Assembly: GCF_022179405.1 (NCBI RefSeq)
Contig: NZ_BPQT01000022.1
Span: 61,032-125,031 of the forward strand
Direction of reading: 5' to 3'
Length of the DNA: 64,000 nucleotides
Source: Methylobacterium marchantiae
GTDB lineage: Bacteria > Pseudomonadota > Alphaproteobacteria > Rhizobiales > Beijerinckiaceae
Part shown: positions 1-8,118 of the stretch, piece after piece
Position numbering within the stretch: position 1 is the first letter of the stretch
Layout of the letters: each line of letters begins with the position of its first letter
Translations under genes and position numbers: made by a program
Notes under the pieces: model-generated
Seen by the model: the letters and a program-made list of their open reading frames with translations, nothing else
Told to the model about the DNA's origin: nothing
Databases searched by the model: none

Positions 1-354
1 GGCCTGGGCGGCGACGCCGCAGATCTTGGTGCGGATGCCGGCGACCTTGAGATGGTCCGCCTTGAAGCCTTCGGCGAAGGTATCGGGGATCGAGCACCAT
101 TCCTTGTTGGCGGTGATCCACTTGACGCCCTCGGCGCCGTTGCTCTGCAGCTTGCCGAACAGGGCGCAGGCCTCGGCCGGGGTCATCTTCTTCTTCGAGT
201 TCGAGGCGGCATTCGCCTTGGCCACGAGTTCCTTGCGCGACTGGAGCGTCTTCTGGATCTCACCGCATTCCGCGTTCTGCGCGAAGGCAGGGCCGGCGAT
301 GAGGGCGGAACCGAGAAGGGCTCCTGCGAGAGCCGCGATGGTCTTCGATGACAT
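1..354 (-). CDS. Small exported protein, C-terminus cut by the window edge
   Basis: I do not recognise the family. The frame stays open from ATG at 354 to the left edge (118 codons visible). The N-terminus is a clear Sec signal peptide: charged MSSKT, a hydrophobic Ala/Leu-rich core, and a likely cleavage site after AFA at about residue 32. The mature part begins QNAEC and is Lys-rich, with four cysteines visible (in AEC, EAC, EWC and KIC) that could form two disulfides in the periplasm. It is divergent from rsmE with about 236 bp between the two starts. The signal peptide and coding frame are seen directly; no function is assigned. Confidence 0.75.
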   Translation of the reverse strand, partial: MSSKTIAALAGALLGSALIAGPAFAQNAECGEIQKTLQSRKELVAKANAASNSKKKMTPAEACALFGKLQSNGAEGVKWITANKEWCSIPDTFAEGFKADHLKVAGIRTKICGVAAQA

Positions 355-424
355 GAGCTAGGATTCCCTCTCCCCCAATCCACGCCGGGGCCCTGCGACG
401 GCCGCCGGAGCGATTGCCAAACTT

Positions 425-459
425 GAAAGACGTCTCGCCATAGGAATGTGGCGTCTTTC
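425..459. other. Inverted repeat in the divergent leader
   Basis: GAAAGACG (425-432) and CGTCTTTC (452-459) are perfect 8-bp arms around a 19-nt loop, lying between the exported-protein gene (minus) and rsmE (plus). No T-run follows on either strand, so an operator or leader hairpin is more likely than a terminator. The role is not known. Confidence 0.35.
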
Positions 460-590
460 GAGCGGTAAACCGGCGGCAAGGATTGCGTTTGGGGAAACGC
501 GATAAAGTCCGGCCCTGTTGCCGGGATGCATCGCTTCCCGTCCGGTCGCCGCGTTGACAGGCTCGGGCCCGCGAGCGACCACGCGACACC

Positions 591-1343
591 ATGGCAGACT
601 ACGACTTCACCGCTCCGCGTCTCTTCGTCGAGCCCGACCTGCGCGAAGGGACGATCCTCCCCCTCGAACGCGCCCAGGCGAACTACCTGCTCAACGTCCT
701 GCGGCGCGGACCCGACGATCCGGTCCTGGTCTTCAACGGCCGCGACGGCGAGTGGCGCACCCGCATCGCCCAGAGCGGCCGCAAGAGCGCGGAACTCGTC
801 GTCGTCGAGCGCCTGCGTCCCCAGCCAGAGCGGGCCGACCTGCATTACCTCTTCGCGCCGTTGAAGACCGCCCGGCTCGACTACCTGGCGCAGAAGGCCG
901 TGGAGATGGGGGCCGGCACCATCCGCCCGGTCTTCACCCGCTATACGCAGGGCGAGCGGATCAACGGCGACCGCCTGCGCGCCAACGCCATCGAGGCGGC
1001 CGAGCAATGCGGCATCCTGGCGATTCCCGACCTTCCCCAGGCCGTGCGCCTGCCCGTCGCCCTCGCGGAGCTCGATCCCGGCCGGCTCCTCGTCTTCTGC
1101 GACGAGGACGCGCCCGTCGCAGACCCGGTGGCGGCCCTGCGCGGTGTCGCCGATCCGGCCGCGCCGCCGCCGCTGGCGGTCCTGATCGGGCCGGAAGGCG
1201 GGTTCTCGGAGGAGGAGAGGGCGATGATCTCGGCGCGGCCGAACACCGTGGCCCTGTCGCTCGGCCCCCGCATCCTGCGGGCGGACACGGCCGCCGTGGT
1301 GGCGCTCGCCCTGGTGCAGTCTGTGCTCGGGGACACACGCTGA
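591..1343 (+). CDS. rsmE: 16S rRNA (uracil(1498)-N(3))-methyltransferase RsmE
   Basis: Methylates N3 of U1498 in helix 44 of 16S rRNA using S-adenosylmethionine; cytoplasmic. The 250-residue length is normal for the family. An N-terminal PUA-like part (about residues 1-75, including RAQANYLLNVLR) precedes a SPOUT methyltransferase domain. The SPOUT knot is marked by LIGPEGGFSEEE near residue 197 and LGPRILRADTA near residue 224, the conserved RsmE SAM-binding loops. The ATG at 591 is the only start that keeps the beginning of the PUA-like domain. A short GC hairpin (1344-1363) directly follows the stop. gshA follows 129 bp downstream, an order common in Rhizobiales. Identification is confident from the motifs. 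Confidence 0.93.
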   Translation: MADYDFTAPRLFVEPDLREGTILPLERAQANYLLNVLRRGPDDPVLVFNGRDGEWRTRIAQSGRKSAELVVVERLRPQPERADLHYLFAPLKTARLDYLAQKAVEMGAGTIRPVFTRYTQGERINGDRLRANAIEAAEQCGILAIPDLPQAVRLPVALAELDPGRLLVFCDEDAPVADPVAALRGVADPAAPPPLAVLIGPEGGFSEEERAMISARPNTVALSLGPRILRADTAAVVALALVQSVLGDTR

Positions 1344-1472
1344 GCAGGCCCTACGGAGCCTGCGTTGTTCGCGCCTCGCGGCTGGACTAAGGAGTCGCCA
1401 TCTCCAAAAGGGGTTCCCCGCTGCGGTCCGGCGTGCCTCTCACCCTGAACGACCTTCACCACGAGGCAGCGC

Positions 1473-2840
1473 ATGGCGCGCGATACGTCCGACACCACGC
1501 CGCTGACCAAGCGGGACGAGCTGATCGCGTGGTTCGCCGAGGGCGAGAAACCGCGCGAGAGCTTCGCCATCGGCACCGAGCACGAGAAGGTGCCATTCTA
1601 CCGGGACGGCAACGGTCCCGTTCCCTATGCCGGCGAGCGCGGCATCCGTGCTCTCCTCGAAGGCGTGGCGCGGGAGACGGGCTGGGAAGCGATCGAGGAT
1701 GCGGGCAACCTGATCGGCCTCGCCGGAGCGGATGGCGGGGCGATCTCGCTGGAGCCCGGCGGGCAGTTCGAACTGTCCGGCGCGCCCCTACCCGACGTCC
1801 ACGCCACCGAGCGCGAATTGCGCACCCATCTCGAAGCAACCGCCCGGGCGGCCGACCCCCTCGGCATCGGATTCCTCGACCTCGGCATGAGTCCGAAATG
1901 GACCCGCGAGGACACGCCGGTCATGCCCAAGAGCCGCTACAAGATCATGGCCGGCTACATGCCGAAAGTCGGATCGCTGGGCCTCGACATGATGCTGCGC
2001 ACGGCCACTGTGCAGGTGAATCTCGATTTCTCCTCGGAAGCCGACATGGCGGCCAAGATGCGCGTCTCGCTGGCGCTGCAGCCGGTGGCGACGGCGCTCT
2101 TCGCCAATTCCCCCTTCACCGACGGCCGCCCCAACGGCTTCCTCTCGCGCCGCTCCGAGATCTGGCGCGATACCGATGCCGACAGGACCGGCATGCTGCC
2201 CCGCGCCTTCGAGGCCGGGTTCGGCTACGAGGCCTATGTCGACTGGCTGCTCGACATGCCGATGTATTTCGTCAAGCGCGGCGAGACCTATCACGACGTC
2301 AGCGGCGCCTCGTTCCGCGACCTGATGGACGGCCGGCTCGCAGCCCTTCCCGGCGAGCGCGCCACCGTCTCCGACTGGGCGAACCACGCCTCCACGGCGT
2401 TTCCCGAGGTCAGGCTCAAGCGCTTCATCGAGATGCGCGGCTCGGATGTGGGCGATGCCGGCATGATCGTCGCGCAGGCGGCGTTCTGGGTCGGTCTCCT
2501 CTACGACGAGGCGGGCCTCGCCGCCGCCTGGGACATCGCCAAGGCCTGGACCGCCGCCGAGCGGGAATGCCTGCGCGCCACCGTTCCGCGCCTCGGCCTC
2601 GCCACCCCGATCGCCGGGCGCAGCCTCGGAACCGTGGCCGCCGAAGCCCTCGCGATCTCACGCAGGGGGCTCGCGGCGCGCGGGCGCCGTGATTCGCAAG
2701 GACGGGACGAGACGCATCACCTGCAGCCGCTGGAAGCCATCGTCGCGGGAGGCCGCTCACGGGCCGAGGACAGGCTCGCAGATTACGAGGGGGCATGGCG
2801 CCGTTCGGTGGAGCCCGCCTTCACCGAATGCGTATTCTGA
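1473..2840 (+). CDS. gshA: Glutamate--cysteine ligase
   Basis: Catalyses ATP-dependent formation of gamma-glutamylcysteine, the first step of glutathione synthesis; cytoplasmic. The 455-residue length and motifs fit the plant/alphaproteobacterial type of the enzyme rather than the E. coli type: FAIGTEHEKVPFY near residue 32, SLEPGGQFELSG near residue 90, MLRTATVQVNLDF near residue 172, and GFGYEAYVDWLLD near residue 248. In methylotrophs glutathione also serves formaldehyde detoxification, but nothing in the sequence shows that role here. The start is the ATG at 1473, which gives the expected N-terminus MARDTSDTTPLTKRDEL. It lies downstream of rsmE in the same direction and may be co-transcribed with it. 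Confidence 0.93.
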   Translation: MARDTSDTTPLTKRDELIAWFAEGEKPRESFAIGTEHEKVPFYRDGNGPVPYAGERGIRALLEGVARETGWEAIEDAGNLIGLAGADGGAISLEPGGQFELSGAPLPDVHATERELRTHLEATARAADPLGIGFLDLGMSPKWTREDTPVMPKSRYKIMAGYMPKVGSLGLDMMLRTATVQVNLDFSSEADMAAKMRVSLALQPVATALFANSPFTDGRPNGFLSRRSEIWRDTDADRTGMLPRAFEAGFGYEAYVDWLLDMPMYFVKRGETYHDVSGASFRDLMDGRLAALPGERATVSDWANHASTAFPEVRLKRFIEMRGSDVGDAGMIVAQAAFWVGLLYDEAGLAAAWDIAKAWTAAERECLRATVPRLGLATPIAGRSLGTVAAEALAISRRGLAARGRRDSQGRDETHHLQPLEAIVAGGRSRAEDRLADYEGAWRRSVEPAFTECVF

Positions 2841-2991
2841 CGCAGCGATATTGACGATAAAGCCAGGTCTCGCGGGTTCGACAATTGTGCGGCGGGGGCA
2901 TTCGGCAGAGAGTGACTGGGCTGTTCCGGAACGGTTCATCGAAGATGGTGTTTTAACGGGTCAGGTTCACTCGAAATTGGAGATCGCCGCC

Positions 2992-3402
2992 ATGTCTCGC
3001 ATCATGTCCCTGGTCCTCGCCGGTTCGACCGCCCTCGGTCTCGCGGCGGCTCCGCTCTCCGGCGCGCAGGCCGCTCCGATGCCGGCTCTGACCTCGGCTC
3101 AGGTCGCCGGCGGCGGCTCCGCCATCGAGACGGTGCGTTACGGACGCTATTACGGCGGTGGCGGCTACCGCCGGGGCTATTACGGCGGCGGCTATCGCCG
3201 TGGCCCGGGAATCGGCGGAGCCCTCGCGGCCGGCGCCGCTCTGGGCATCATCGGTGGCGCCATCGCCGCCAGCCAGGCCCCGCGCTACGGCTATTACGAC
3301 CGCGGCTACGCCCCCGGCTATGGCTACGCACCCGCCTACGGCTATGCCGCCCCGGCCTATGGTTATGCGCCCGCCTACGGCTACCCGGCCTACGGTTACT
3401 GA
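2992..3402 (+). CDS. Exported glycine/tyrosine-rich repeat protein
   Basis: A 136-residue protein of unknown function. A signal peptide (about residues 1-27, ending in AQA) is followed by a low-complexity body. Residues about 49-70 are Gly/Tyr/Arg repeats of the YGGG-YRRG type, then comes a Gly/Ala hydrophobic stretch (GGALAAGAALGIIGGAIAA, about 73-91), then an almost pure repeat of GYAP/AYGY units to the C-terminus. The hydrophobic Gly-zipper-like segment suggests a membrane or outer-membrane association; this is inference. The frame is open further upstream, but the signal peptide fixes the start at ATG 2992. Similar small GY-rich exported proteins are common in Rhizobiales. The 3' end is made of imperfect DNA tandem repeats. 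Confidence 0.8.
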   Translation: MSRIMSLVLAGSTALGLAAAPLSGAQAAPMPALTSAQVAGGGSAIETVRYGRYYGGGGYRRGYYGGGYRRGPGIGGALAAGAALGIIGGAIAASQAPRYGYYDRGYAPGYGYAPAYGYAAPAYGYAPAYGYPAYGY

Positions 3403-3455
3403 TCGGACCCGTCGTGCCGATGCGTCCTCGGCGGCGCATCGGCGACGATGACCTC

Positions 3456-3492
3456 AGCCCCGTCCACGGCCGATGCCGCGGGCGGGGCTTTG
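3456..3492 (+). terminator. Rho-independent terminator
   Basis: AGCCCCGTCC (3456-3465) pairs with GGGCGGGGCT (3480-3489) over 10 bp with one G-U pair and a 14-nt loop, followed by a short T tract (TTTGT). It lies 54 bp after the Gly/Tyr-rich gene and before the TusA-like gene, so it should end the former. It also argues against the upstream ATG at 3448 as start of the TusA-like gene. Confidence 0.65.
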
Positions 3493-3510
3493 TCGTATTC
3501 GGGGGGAGCC

Positions 3511-3765
3511 ATGACCGATCACATGACCGATCAACCGCCCGTCCTCGATCTCAGCGGCCTGAAATGCCCCCTGCCGGTGCTGCGCACCCGCAAGGCCATG
3601 CGCGGCCTCGAGCCCGGGGCGATGCTGACCATCCTCTGCACCGATCCCGTCTCGGTCATCGACATCCCCCATCTCGTCACGCAGGAGGGCGACCGACTGG
3701 TCGATCAGGGCCGCAGCGACGGCGTCTTCAGCTTCACCATCGAGAAGGGCGGCGCGACGGTTTGA
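3511..3765 (+). CDS. TusA-like sulfur carrier (sulfurtransferase TusA family)
   Basis: An 84-residue SirA/TusA-fold protein. It has the family signature LKCPLPVLRTRKAM with the persulfide-carrying Cys at residue 19 and the following conserved CP motif, and the C-terminal half keeps the DP-S-IDIPH segment. TusA proteins relay sulfur for tRNA thiolation or other sulfur transfer; which pathway applies here cannot be told. An upstream ATG at 3448 is in frame, but it lies ahead of a terminator hairpin. ATG 3511 has a purine-rich GGGGGGAG site just before it and gives a standard-length protein, so it was chosen. Confidence 0.85.
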   Translation: MTDHMTDQPPVLDLSGLKCPLPVLRTRKAMRGLEPGAMLTILCTDPVSVIDIPHLVTQEGDRLVDQGRSDGVFSFTIEKGGATV

Positions 3766-3875
3766 AATCTCGTTCATTCGGCACCGCCTTTGCCTCATTG
3801 ATGCGGCAACTCGCGGTTAGGTGATCCCGCAGAGGGCTGTGCGACCGCCCGCAGCCGGAAGACGGGAACGACTAT

Positions 3876-4448
3876 ATGGCGCCGGTGATCCGTGGCACGC
3901 GCATCCTGCACGACGGCTGGAGCCGCTTCCTCGTGGCCGAGGTGACGATGCCGGACGGCACGCGCCTAGCGCGTGAAATCGAGGATCACGGCCGCGCGGT
4001 CGGGGTGCTGCCCTACGATCCCGAGCGGCGCGTGGCCCTGCTGGTGGAGCAGTTCCGGCCGCCCACCTTCTTCGCCGCCGGCACCCTCTCGCTGCTCGAA
4101 GTCCCTGCCGGGCTCCTCGACGAAGCCGAGCCCGAGGACGGCGCCCGCCGCGAGGCGTTCGAGGAGACCGGGGTCCGCCTCGGCACCCTCGAGCGGCTGA
4201 CGACGGGATGGACCATGCCGGGCATCTCCACCGAGCAGATGGACCTGTTCCTCGGCGCCTACAGCGCCGCAGACCGTTCCGGCCCCGGCGGCGGGCTCGC
4301 CGAAGAGCACGAGAACATCACCGTCCACGAGATGCCCCTGGCGACGCTGGCCGCCATGAGCGACCGCGGCGAACTCACCGATATCAAGACCCTGCTCCTG
4401 CTCTTCGCGCTTCGCCTGCGCCGGCCGGAGTTGTTCGCCGAGCCCTAG
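3876..4448 (+). CDS. Nudix hydrolase, NudK-like (GDP-mannose / NDP-sugar pyrophosphatase type)
   Basis: A 190-residue Nudix protein. The Nudix box spans residues 79-100 (GLLDEAEPEDGARREAFEETGV split around E85 and REAFEE). It is one residue shorter between the first Glu and REU than the classical GX5EX7REUXEEXGU consensus. E. coli NudK, as I recall it, has this same shorter spacing in a GLLDNDEPE... box. The C-terminal half also resembles NudK: a GGG-acidic motif near residue 138 and ELTDIKTLLLL near residue 168. NudK cleaves GDP-mannose and related NDP-sugars; ADP-ribose pyrophosphatase is the alternative. The start ATG at 3876 follows GGAAGACGGGAACG. It stands alone between TusA-like and RTX genes. 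Confidence 0.85.
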   Translation: MAPVIRGTRILHDGWSRFLVAEVTMPDGTRLAREIEDHGRAVGVLPYDPERRVALLVEQFRPPTFFAAGTLSLLEVPAGLLDEAEPEDGARREAFEETGVRLGTLERLTTGWTMPGISTEQMDLFLGAYSAADRSGPGGGLAEEHENITVHEMPLATLAAMSDRGELTDIKTLLLLFALRLRRPELFAEP

Positions 4449-4590
4449 CAGACCACGCGGCGCGCCCGCGCCATCTCGTGCAAGGGTTGTATAAATGTCA
4501 CCCGATCGAGCGGAAGCGGATCGTCGGCGCTGGCCCGTTGCAAGTCGTCAATCCGCCTTTTAGCAGGATTGCGGAAGGTGCCGGGAGCGG

Positions 4591-6894
4591 ATGATGACGT
4601 TGAGCTTGGTGAATGTCGGCAATCCGATCTCGCTCGACGAATCCGGCAGGGAAACAAGTATTCACGAAGTCGTCCCCGGCAAGAACGGTGGATTTTCCGT
4701 CCTGTTTGCCTCTTCCGTGAAAATCCCGACGGATTGGGGATACGCGCGCGAGACATCGTTCAAATCCGCTACGTTCGATGCTGCGGGTGTGCGGCTCGGA
4801 CAGACGCGGGATTACGGGAATTCGTTTCTCGACAACAAGCATTTGAGCAAGAACGGCGTCTTGGTCGGCTCGAACGATCTGAGCGAGCACGATTACGACT
4901 TTCGCACCGGCACGTACACGCAAAGCGGGAAGGTGCAACTCGGACTGGTCACCGATGGCGGGAGCGAGCGGGCCTTCTACACGACCAAGCTCGCGGCCCT
5001 GAACGAGAGCGCCACCACCTACGCACAATACGAGTACAGCGTCGGATATGCCGCTGACGGCACGATCGCCCTCGCCCATCTGGCGAAGGGCAGCAGCGGC
5101 GTCTACCGCACCGTCGACATCCTCGACGCGAACCGCAAGTTCGTGGCCTCCGCCATCGTCGACCGCGACATGACGGGAGACCAGGCGGGGTCGACACGGG
5201 TTCTCGCCCTCTCCGACGGACGCTACCTCGCGACCTGGGTCCAGGCGATGGAGGACGGTTCGGACGTGGTGGCACGGCTGGTGACGGGGGCCGGCAAGGC
5301 CATCGGCTCCACCTTCGTCATCGGGCACGTGGACGACTTGGCTCCGCCCGGTGCGCCGAGGGTCCGATACGATGTCAAAGCCCTCGCCGGCGGGAGTTTC
5401 TCGGTCGATTTCCGCGGCACCGAAACCCTACCTAGCACCACGAGCACCCTCTCTTCGGAAGCCGATTCGGTCATCTGGAATCCCGGTCGCGGATCGTCGT
5501 TCACGGCCGGCTCGGGATTTCGCTCACACGACGATCTGGACAATGCCAGGGTCGAAGACGTCGTCGGTCTCTCGAACGGTCAGATCCTGGAACTCGTTCG
5601 TGAACGCTCCGACTTGGCCGGCGACCTGTCGATCGCGACCCTCCACGGCTACTTCTACGACGCGAACGGCACCTATACAGGCGAGCACGTCGAGTTCTAT
5701 TCGCAGATGCAGACGGATCATGTCTGGGACGCCGGTGCATCCGCCTATGCTCTGTCGAACGGCGGCTTCGCTCTCCGGAAATCGACCTCTCTCATGAACG
5801 ATGGTTTTCCGGACGTTGTCGATGATACGCAAATCTACGCGCTCTCGAATGCCAAGGCGGTCGCCATCAAGGGGGCGACGTCCGGCAGCGACATCGTGAA
5901 GGGATCGGCCACGAGCGACGTCGCCGAGGTCATTTCCGGTCTCGCCGGTAACGACAAGCTCTTCGGTTACGGCGGCAACGACCGGCTCGTGGGACATGAC
6001 GGCCGCGATACCCTCGACGGCGGCAAGGGCGCGGACCGGATGCAGGGGGGCGCCGGCAGCGACATCTACGTCGTGGACCATTTCGGCGACGTGGTCATCG
6101 AGGGGCGCGACCAGGGCACCGACCTCGTCCTGTCCTCGGTGAGCACGGGCCTGTCCGCCAATGTCGAGAACCTGAGGCTCACGGGCACGGACGATACCTA
6201 TGGCCTAGGCAACCGCCTATCGAACCTGATCGAGGGCAATTCCGGCGACAACTGGCTCGATGGAACCGGTGGCAACGACATCCTGAAGGGCCGTGCCGGC
6301 GACGACGTCTATTTCGTCCGCAGCGCGAAGGACCGGGTGATCGAAGCGCGCGGAGAGGGGACCGATACGGTCTATGCCCGGAGCGACTTCAAGCTGGCCG
6401 ACGGACAATCCATCGAGTTCCTGCGGGTGGACGAAGGCACCACGGAATCGGGAAAGATTCTGCCTGAACGGATCAGCCTGACCGGAAACGAGTTGAGCAA
6501 CACGATCGAGGGAGGCGGCGGCCACAGCATCCTCAATGGAGGGCTCGGCAGCGACACGCTGATCGGCGGACGGTCCGGCGGTACGACCCAGTTCGTCTTC
6601 GACACCAAACTCGGCTCCACCAACGTGGACCAGATCGAAGATTTTTCGCGCAACACGGACCAGATCGTTCTGGAAAACGCGATCTTCAAAGGTCTCGGCG
6701 CGGGAACGCTGAAGATGGAAGCCTTCAAGAACCTGTCCTACGGCGAAATCGACAGTAACGATCGCATCCTCTATGACGGGTATACCGGTTCTCTCTATTA
6801 CGATTCTGACGGGAGCGGTTCGGCAAAAGCCGTCCTCTTCGCCGTGCTGGAGAACCAGTCGGCGCTGTACAGCAGTCATTTCCTGATCACGTGA
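4591..6894 (+). CDS. Calcium-binding RTX-type (hemolysin-repeat) protein, probably type I secreted
   Basis: A 767-residue protein with no N-terminal signal peptide. Residues about 1-430 form a large domain with no motif that I recognise. From about residue 453 come Ca2+-binding nonapeptide repeats (GNDKLFGYGGNDRLVGHDG, then DTLDGGKGADRMQGGAGSD), with further GG-rich repeat blocks near 550 (NSGDNWLDGTGGNDILKG) and 643 (GGGGHSILNGGLGSDTLIGG). The C-terminus contains a DQIEDFSRNTDQI segment of the kind found in peptidase-M10/RTX C-terminal domains, which usually carry the type I secretion signal. No T1SS ABC/HlyD/TolC genes lie nearby. Base composition in the 5' third is less GC-biased than the neighbours. 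The function of the large N-terminal region is unknown. Confidence 0.82.
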   Translation: MMTLSLVNVGNPISLDESGRETSIHEVVPGKNGGFSVLFASSVKIPTDWGYARETSFKSATFDAAGVRLGQTRDYGNSFLDNKHLSKNGVLVGSNDLSEHDYDFRTGTYTQSGKVQLGLVTDGGSERAFYTTKLAALNESATTYAQYEYSVGYAADGTIALAHLAKGSSGVYRTVDILDANRKFVASAIVDRDMTGDQAGSTRVLALSDGRYLATWVQAMEDGSDVVARLVTGAGKAIGSTFVIGHVDDLAPPGAPRVRYDVKALAGGSFSVDFRGTETLPSTTSTLSSEADSVIWNPGRGSSFTAGSGFRSHDDLDNARVEDVVGLSNGQILELVRERSDLAGDLSIATLHGYFYDANGTYTGEHVEFYSQMQTDHVWDAGASAYALSNGGFALRKSTSLMNDGFPDVVDDTQIYALSNAKAVAIKGATSGSDIVKGSATSDVAEVISGLAGNDKLFGYGGNDRLVGHDGRDTLDGGKGADRMQGGAGSDIYVVDHFGDVVIEGRDQGTDLVLSSVSTGLSANVENLRLTGTDDTYGLGNRLSNLIEGNSGDNWLDGTGGNDILKGRAGDDVYFVRSAKDRVIEARGEGTDTVYARSDFKLADGQSIEFLRVDEGTTESGKILPERISLTGNELSNTIEGGGGHSILNGGLGSDTLIGGRSGGTTQFVFDTKLGSTNVDQIEDFSRNTDQIVLENAIFKGLGAGTLKMEAFKNLSYGEIDSNDRILYDGYTGSLYYDSDGSGSAKAVLFAVLENQSALYSSHFLIT

Positions 6895-6922
6895 AAGCTC
6901 CGTGGCGATCGGCCGATAGGGT

Positions 6923-6951
6923 GCCCGGCCCCTGCCGCCCTAGGGCCGGGC
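6923..6951. terminator. GC hairpin between convergent genes
   Basis: GCCCGGCCC (6923-6931) and GGGCCGGGC (6943-6951) are perfect 9-bp arms with an 11-nt loop, placed between the 3' ends of the RTX gene and the convergent LacI-type regulator. There is no U-tract on either strand, so this is a termination or mRNA-end hairpin rather than a classical intrinsic terminator. Confidence 0.45.
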
Positions 6952-6969
6952 CTCATCGATCCCGGCTTC

Positions 6970-7953
6970 TCACCCCCGCTGCGACGAGCCCCGCACCACC
7001 AGCCGTCCGCTCAAAGTGACCTTGCGGATCGGCTGGTCCGGTGCCTTCAGGCGGTCGAACAGGAGCGACATGGCCTGGGCGCCGATCTCGGCGACGGGCT
7101 GCTCGATCACCGTGAGGCCGGGCTCGACGAGGTCGGTCCAGGCATCGTTGTCGAACCCGGCGAGGCCGAGATCGTCCGGCACGCCGAGCCCCGCCGACCG
7201 GGCCGCGCGCACGGCGCCCATCAGCATCAGACCGTTGGAAAGGACCAGCGCGTCGGGAGGCGTCGCTTCCGATAGCCATCCGCCGACGCAGAGTTCGGCG
7301 GCGGCGGCGTTGGGCGGGGCCGAGCGCATGTCGGGAACGAGGCCCGCGCGCCGGATCGCCGTCTCGTAGCCCGCCCGGCGTTCCTGCGCGGTGGAGCTCG
7401 TGGAGCCGAACAACCCGCCGATCCGCCGGTAGCCGCAGGCGATCAGGTGGTCCACGAGGAGGGAGGCGGCGGCCGCGTTGTCGAGGACGACGCTGTCATG
7501 GGTGCCGGGCGGGCCGGTCCGGTCGATGAAGACGACGGGGACGTCGAGGTCGCGGGCGGCGAGTTTCTCCGCCGTGATCCGCGTCGGCGCGAAGATCACG
7601 CCGGTGACGCGCTCCTCCTCCATCAGCCGGAGATACATCGCCTCGCGGTCGGGATCCTCGTCGGTGTTGCACAGGATCAGCCGCATGCCGGCGGCATAGG
7701 CCGCATCCTCCACCGCCCGGCTCACCGCCGTGAAGAACGGGTTGCGGATGTCGGCGACGATCAGTCCGATCGTCTGGGTCGATTGCGAGCGCAGGCGCCG
7801 CGCCGAGAGGTTCGGGCGGTAGCCGGTCCGGCGTACCGCCTCCTCGACCTGGCGCTTCAGCGCCTCGCTGACCGGGCCGCGGCCGAGGGCGCGGGACACC
7901 GTCGCGGTCGAGACACCCGCTGCGCGGGCGACATCGCGAATGCCGATCGTCAT
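6970..7953 (-). CDS. LacI/GalR-family regulator, probable repressor of the fructose PTS operon
   Basis: A 327-residue regulator. The N-terminal LacI helix-turn-helix (residues about 3-50: IRDVARAAGVSTATVSRALG) and hinge helix (NLSARRLRSQ, about 51-60) are followed by a periplasmic-binding-protein-like effector domain starting TIGLIVADIRNPFF. It is transcribed away from fruB, with only 165 bp between the starts, and this gap holds two palindromes of the LacI-family type centred on CG. By analogy with Cra/FruR-type regulators it would respond to fructose-1-phosphate or a related sugar phosphate; the ligand is inferred from context only. One operator sits 20-33 bp ahead of its own start codon, so autoregulation is likely. 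Confidence 0.88.
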   Translation of the reverse strand: MTIGIRDVARAAGVSTATVSRALGRGPVSEALKRQVEEAVRRTGYRPNLSARRLRSQSTQTIGLIVADIRNPFFTAVSRAVEDAAYAAGMRLILCNTDEDPDREAMYLRLMEEERVTGVIFAPTRITAEKLAARDLDVPVVFIDRTGPPGTHDSVVLDNAAAASLLVDHLIACGYRRIGGLFGSTSSTAQERRAGYETAIRRAGLVPDMRSAPPNAAAAELCVGGWLSEATPPDALVLSNGLMLMGAVRAARSAGLGVPDDLGLAGFDNDAWTDLVEPGLTVIEQPVAEIGAQAMSLLFDRLKAPDQPIRKVTLSGRLVVRGSSQRG

Positions 7954-7972
7954 GACATCGGGCTCATCGGAG

Positions 7973-7986
7973 AGGAAACGTTTTCA
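7973..7986. promoter_or_regulatory. Probable operator for the LacI-type regulator (proximal to the regulator gene)
   Basis: AGGAAACGTTTTCA matches the perfect palindrome found at 8074-8087 at 12 of 14 positions and has the same central CG step typical of LacI-family operators. It lies 20-33 bp ahead of the regulator's start codon. Binding here is inferred. Confidence 0.6.
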
Positions 7987-8060
7987 CCAACATGGCGCCT
8001 TTCTGTCACTCGTCCGACCGAGCGGCAAGGGATTTTCCTGAACTATTTCGCCGACGTTCG

Positions 8061-8089
8061 TTGACAGACTTTGTGAAAACGTTTTCATT
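8061..8089 (+). promoter_or_regulatory. Candidate fruB promoter
   Basis: TTGACA (8061-8066) is a perfect -35 hexamer. With a 17-bp spacer the -10 would be TTCATT (8084-8089), a poor match but acceptable for alphaproteobacteria. The spacer and -10 are covered by the operator at 8074-8087, which is the arrangement expected for simple repression of fruBKA. Confidence 0.45.
8074..8087. promoter_or_regulatory. Probable operator for the LacI-type regulator (fruB side)
   Basis: TGAAAACGTTTTCA is a perfect 14-bp palindrome with a central CG, as in Cra/FruR/LacI-type operators. It lies 32 bp ahead of the fruB ATG and overlaps the candidate -10. A second, 12/14 copy at 7973-7986 is centred 101 bp away, so looping between the two is possible. 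Symmetry is seen directly; the binding protein is inferred from the neighbouring gene. Confidence 0.7.
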
Positions 8090-8118
8090 GCGGCCAACGA
8101 AAACACGGAGGGCACGCC

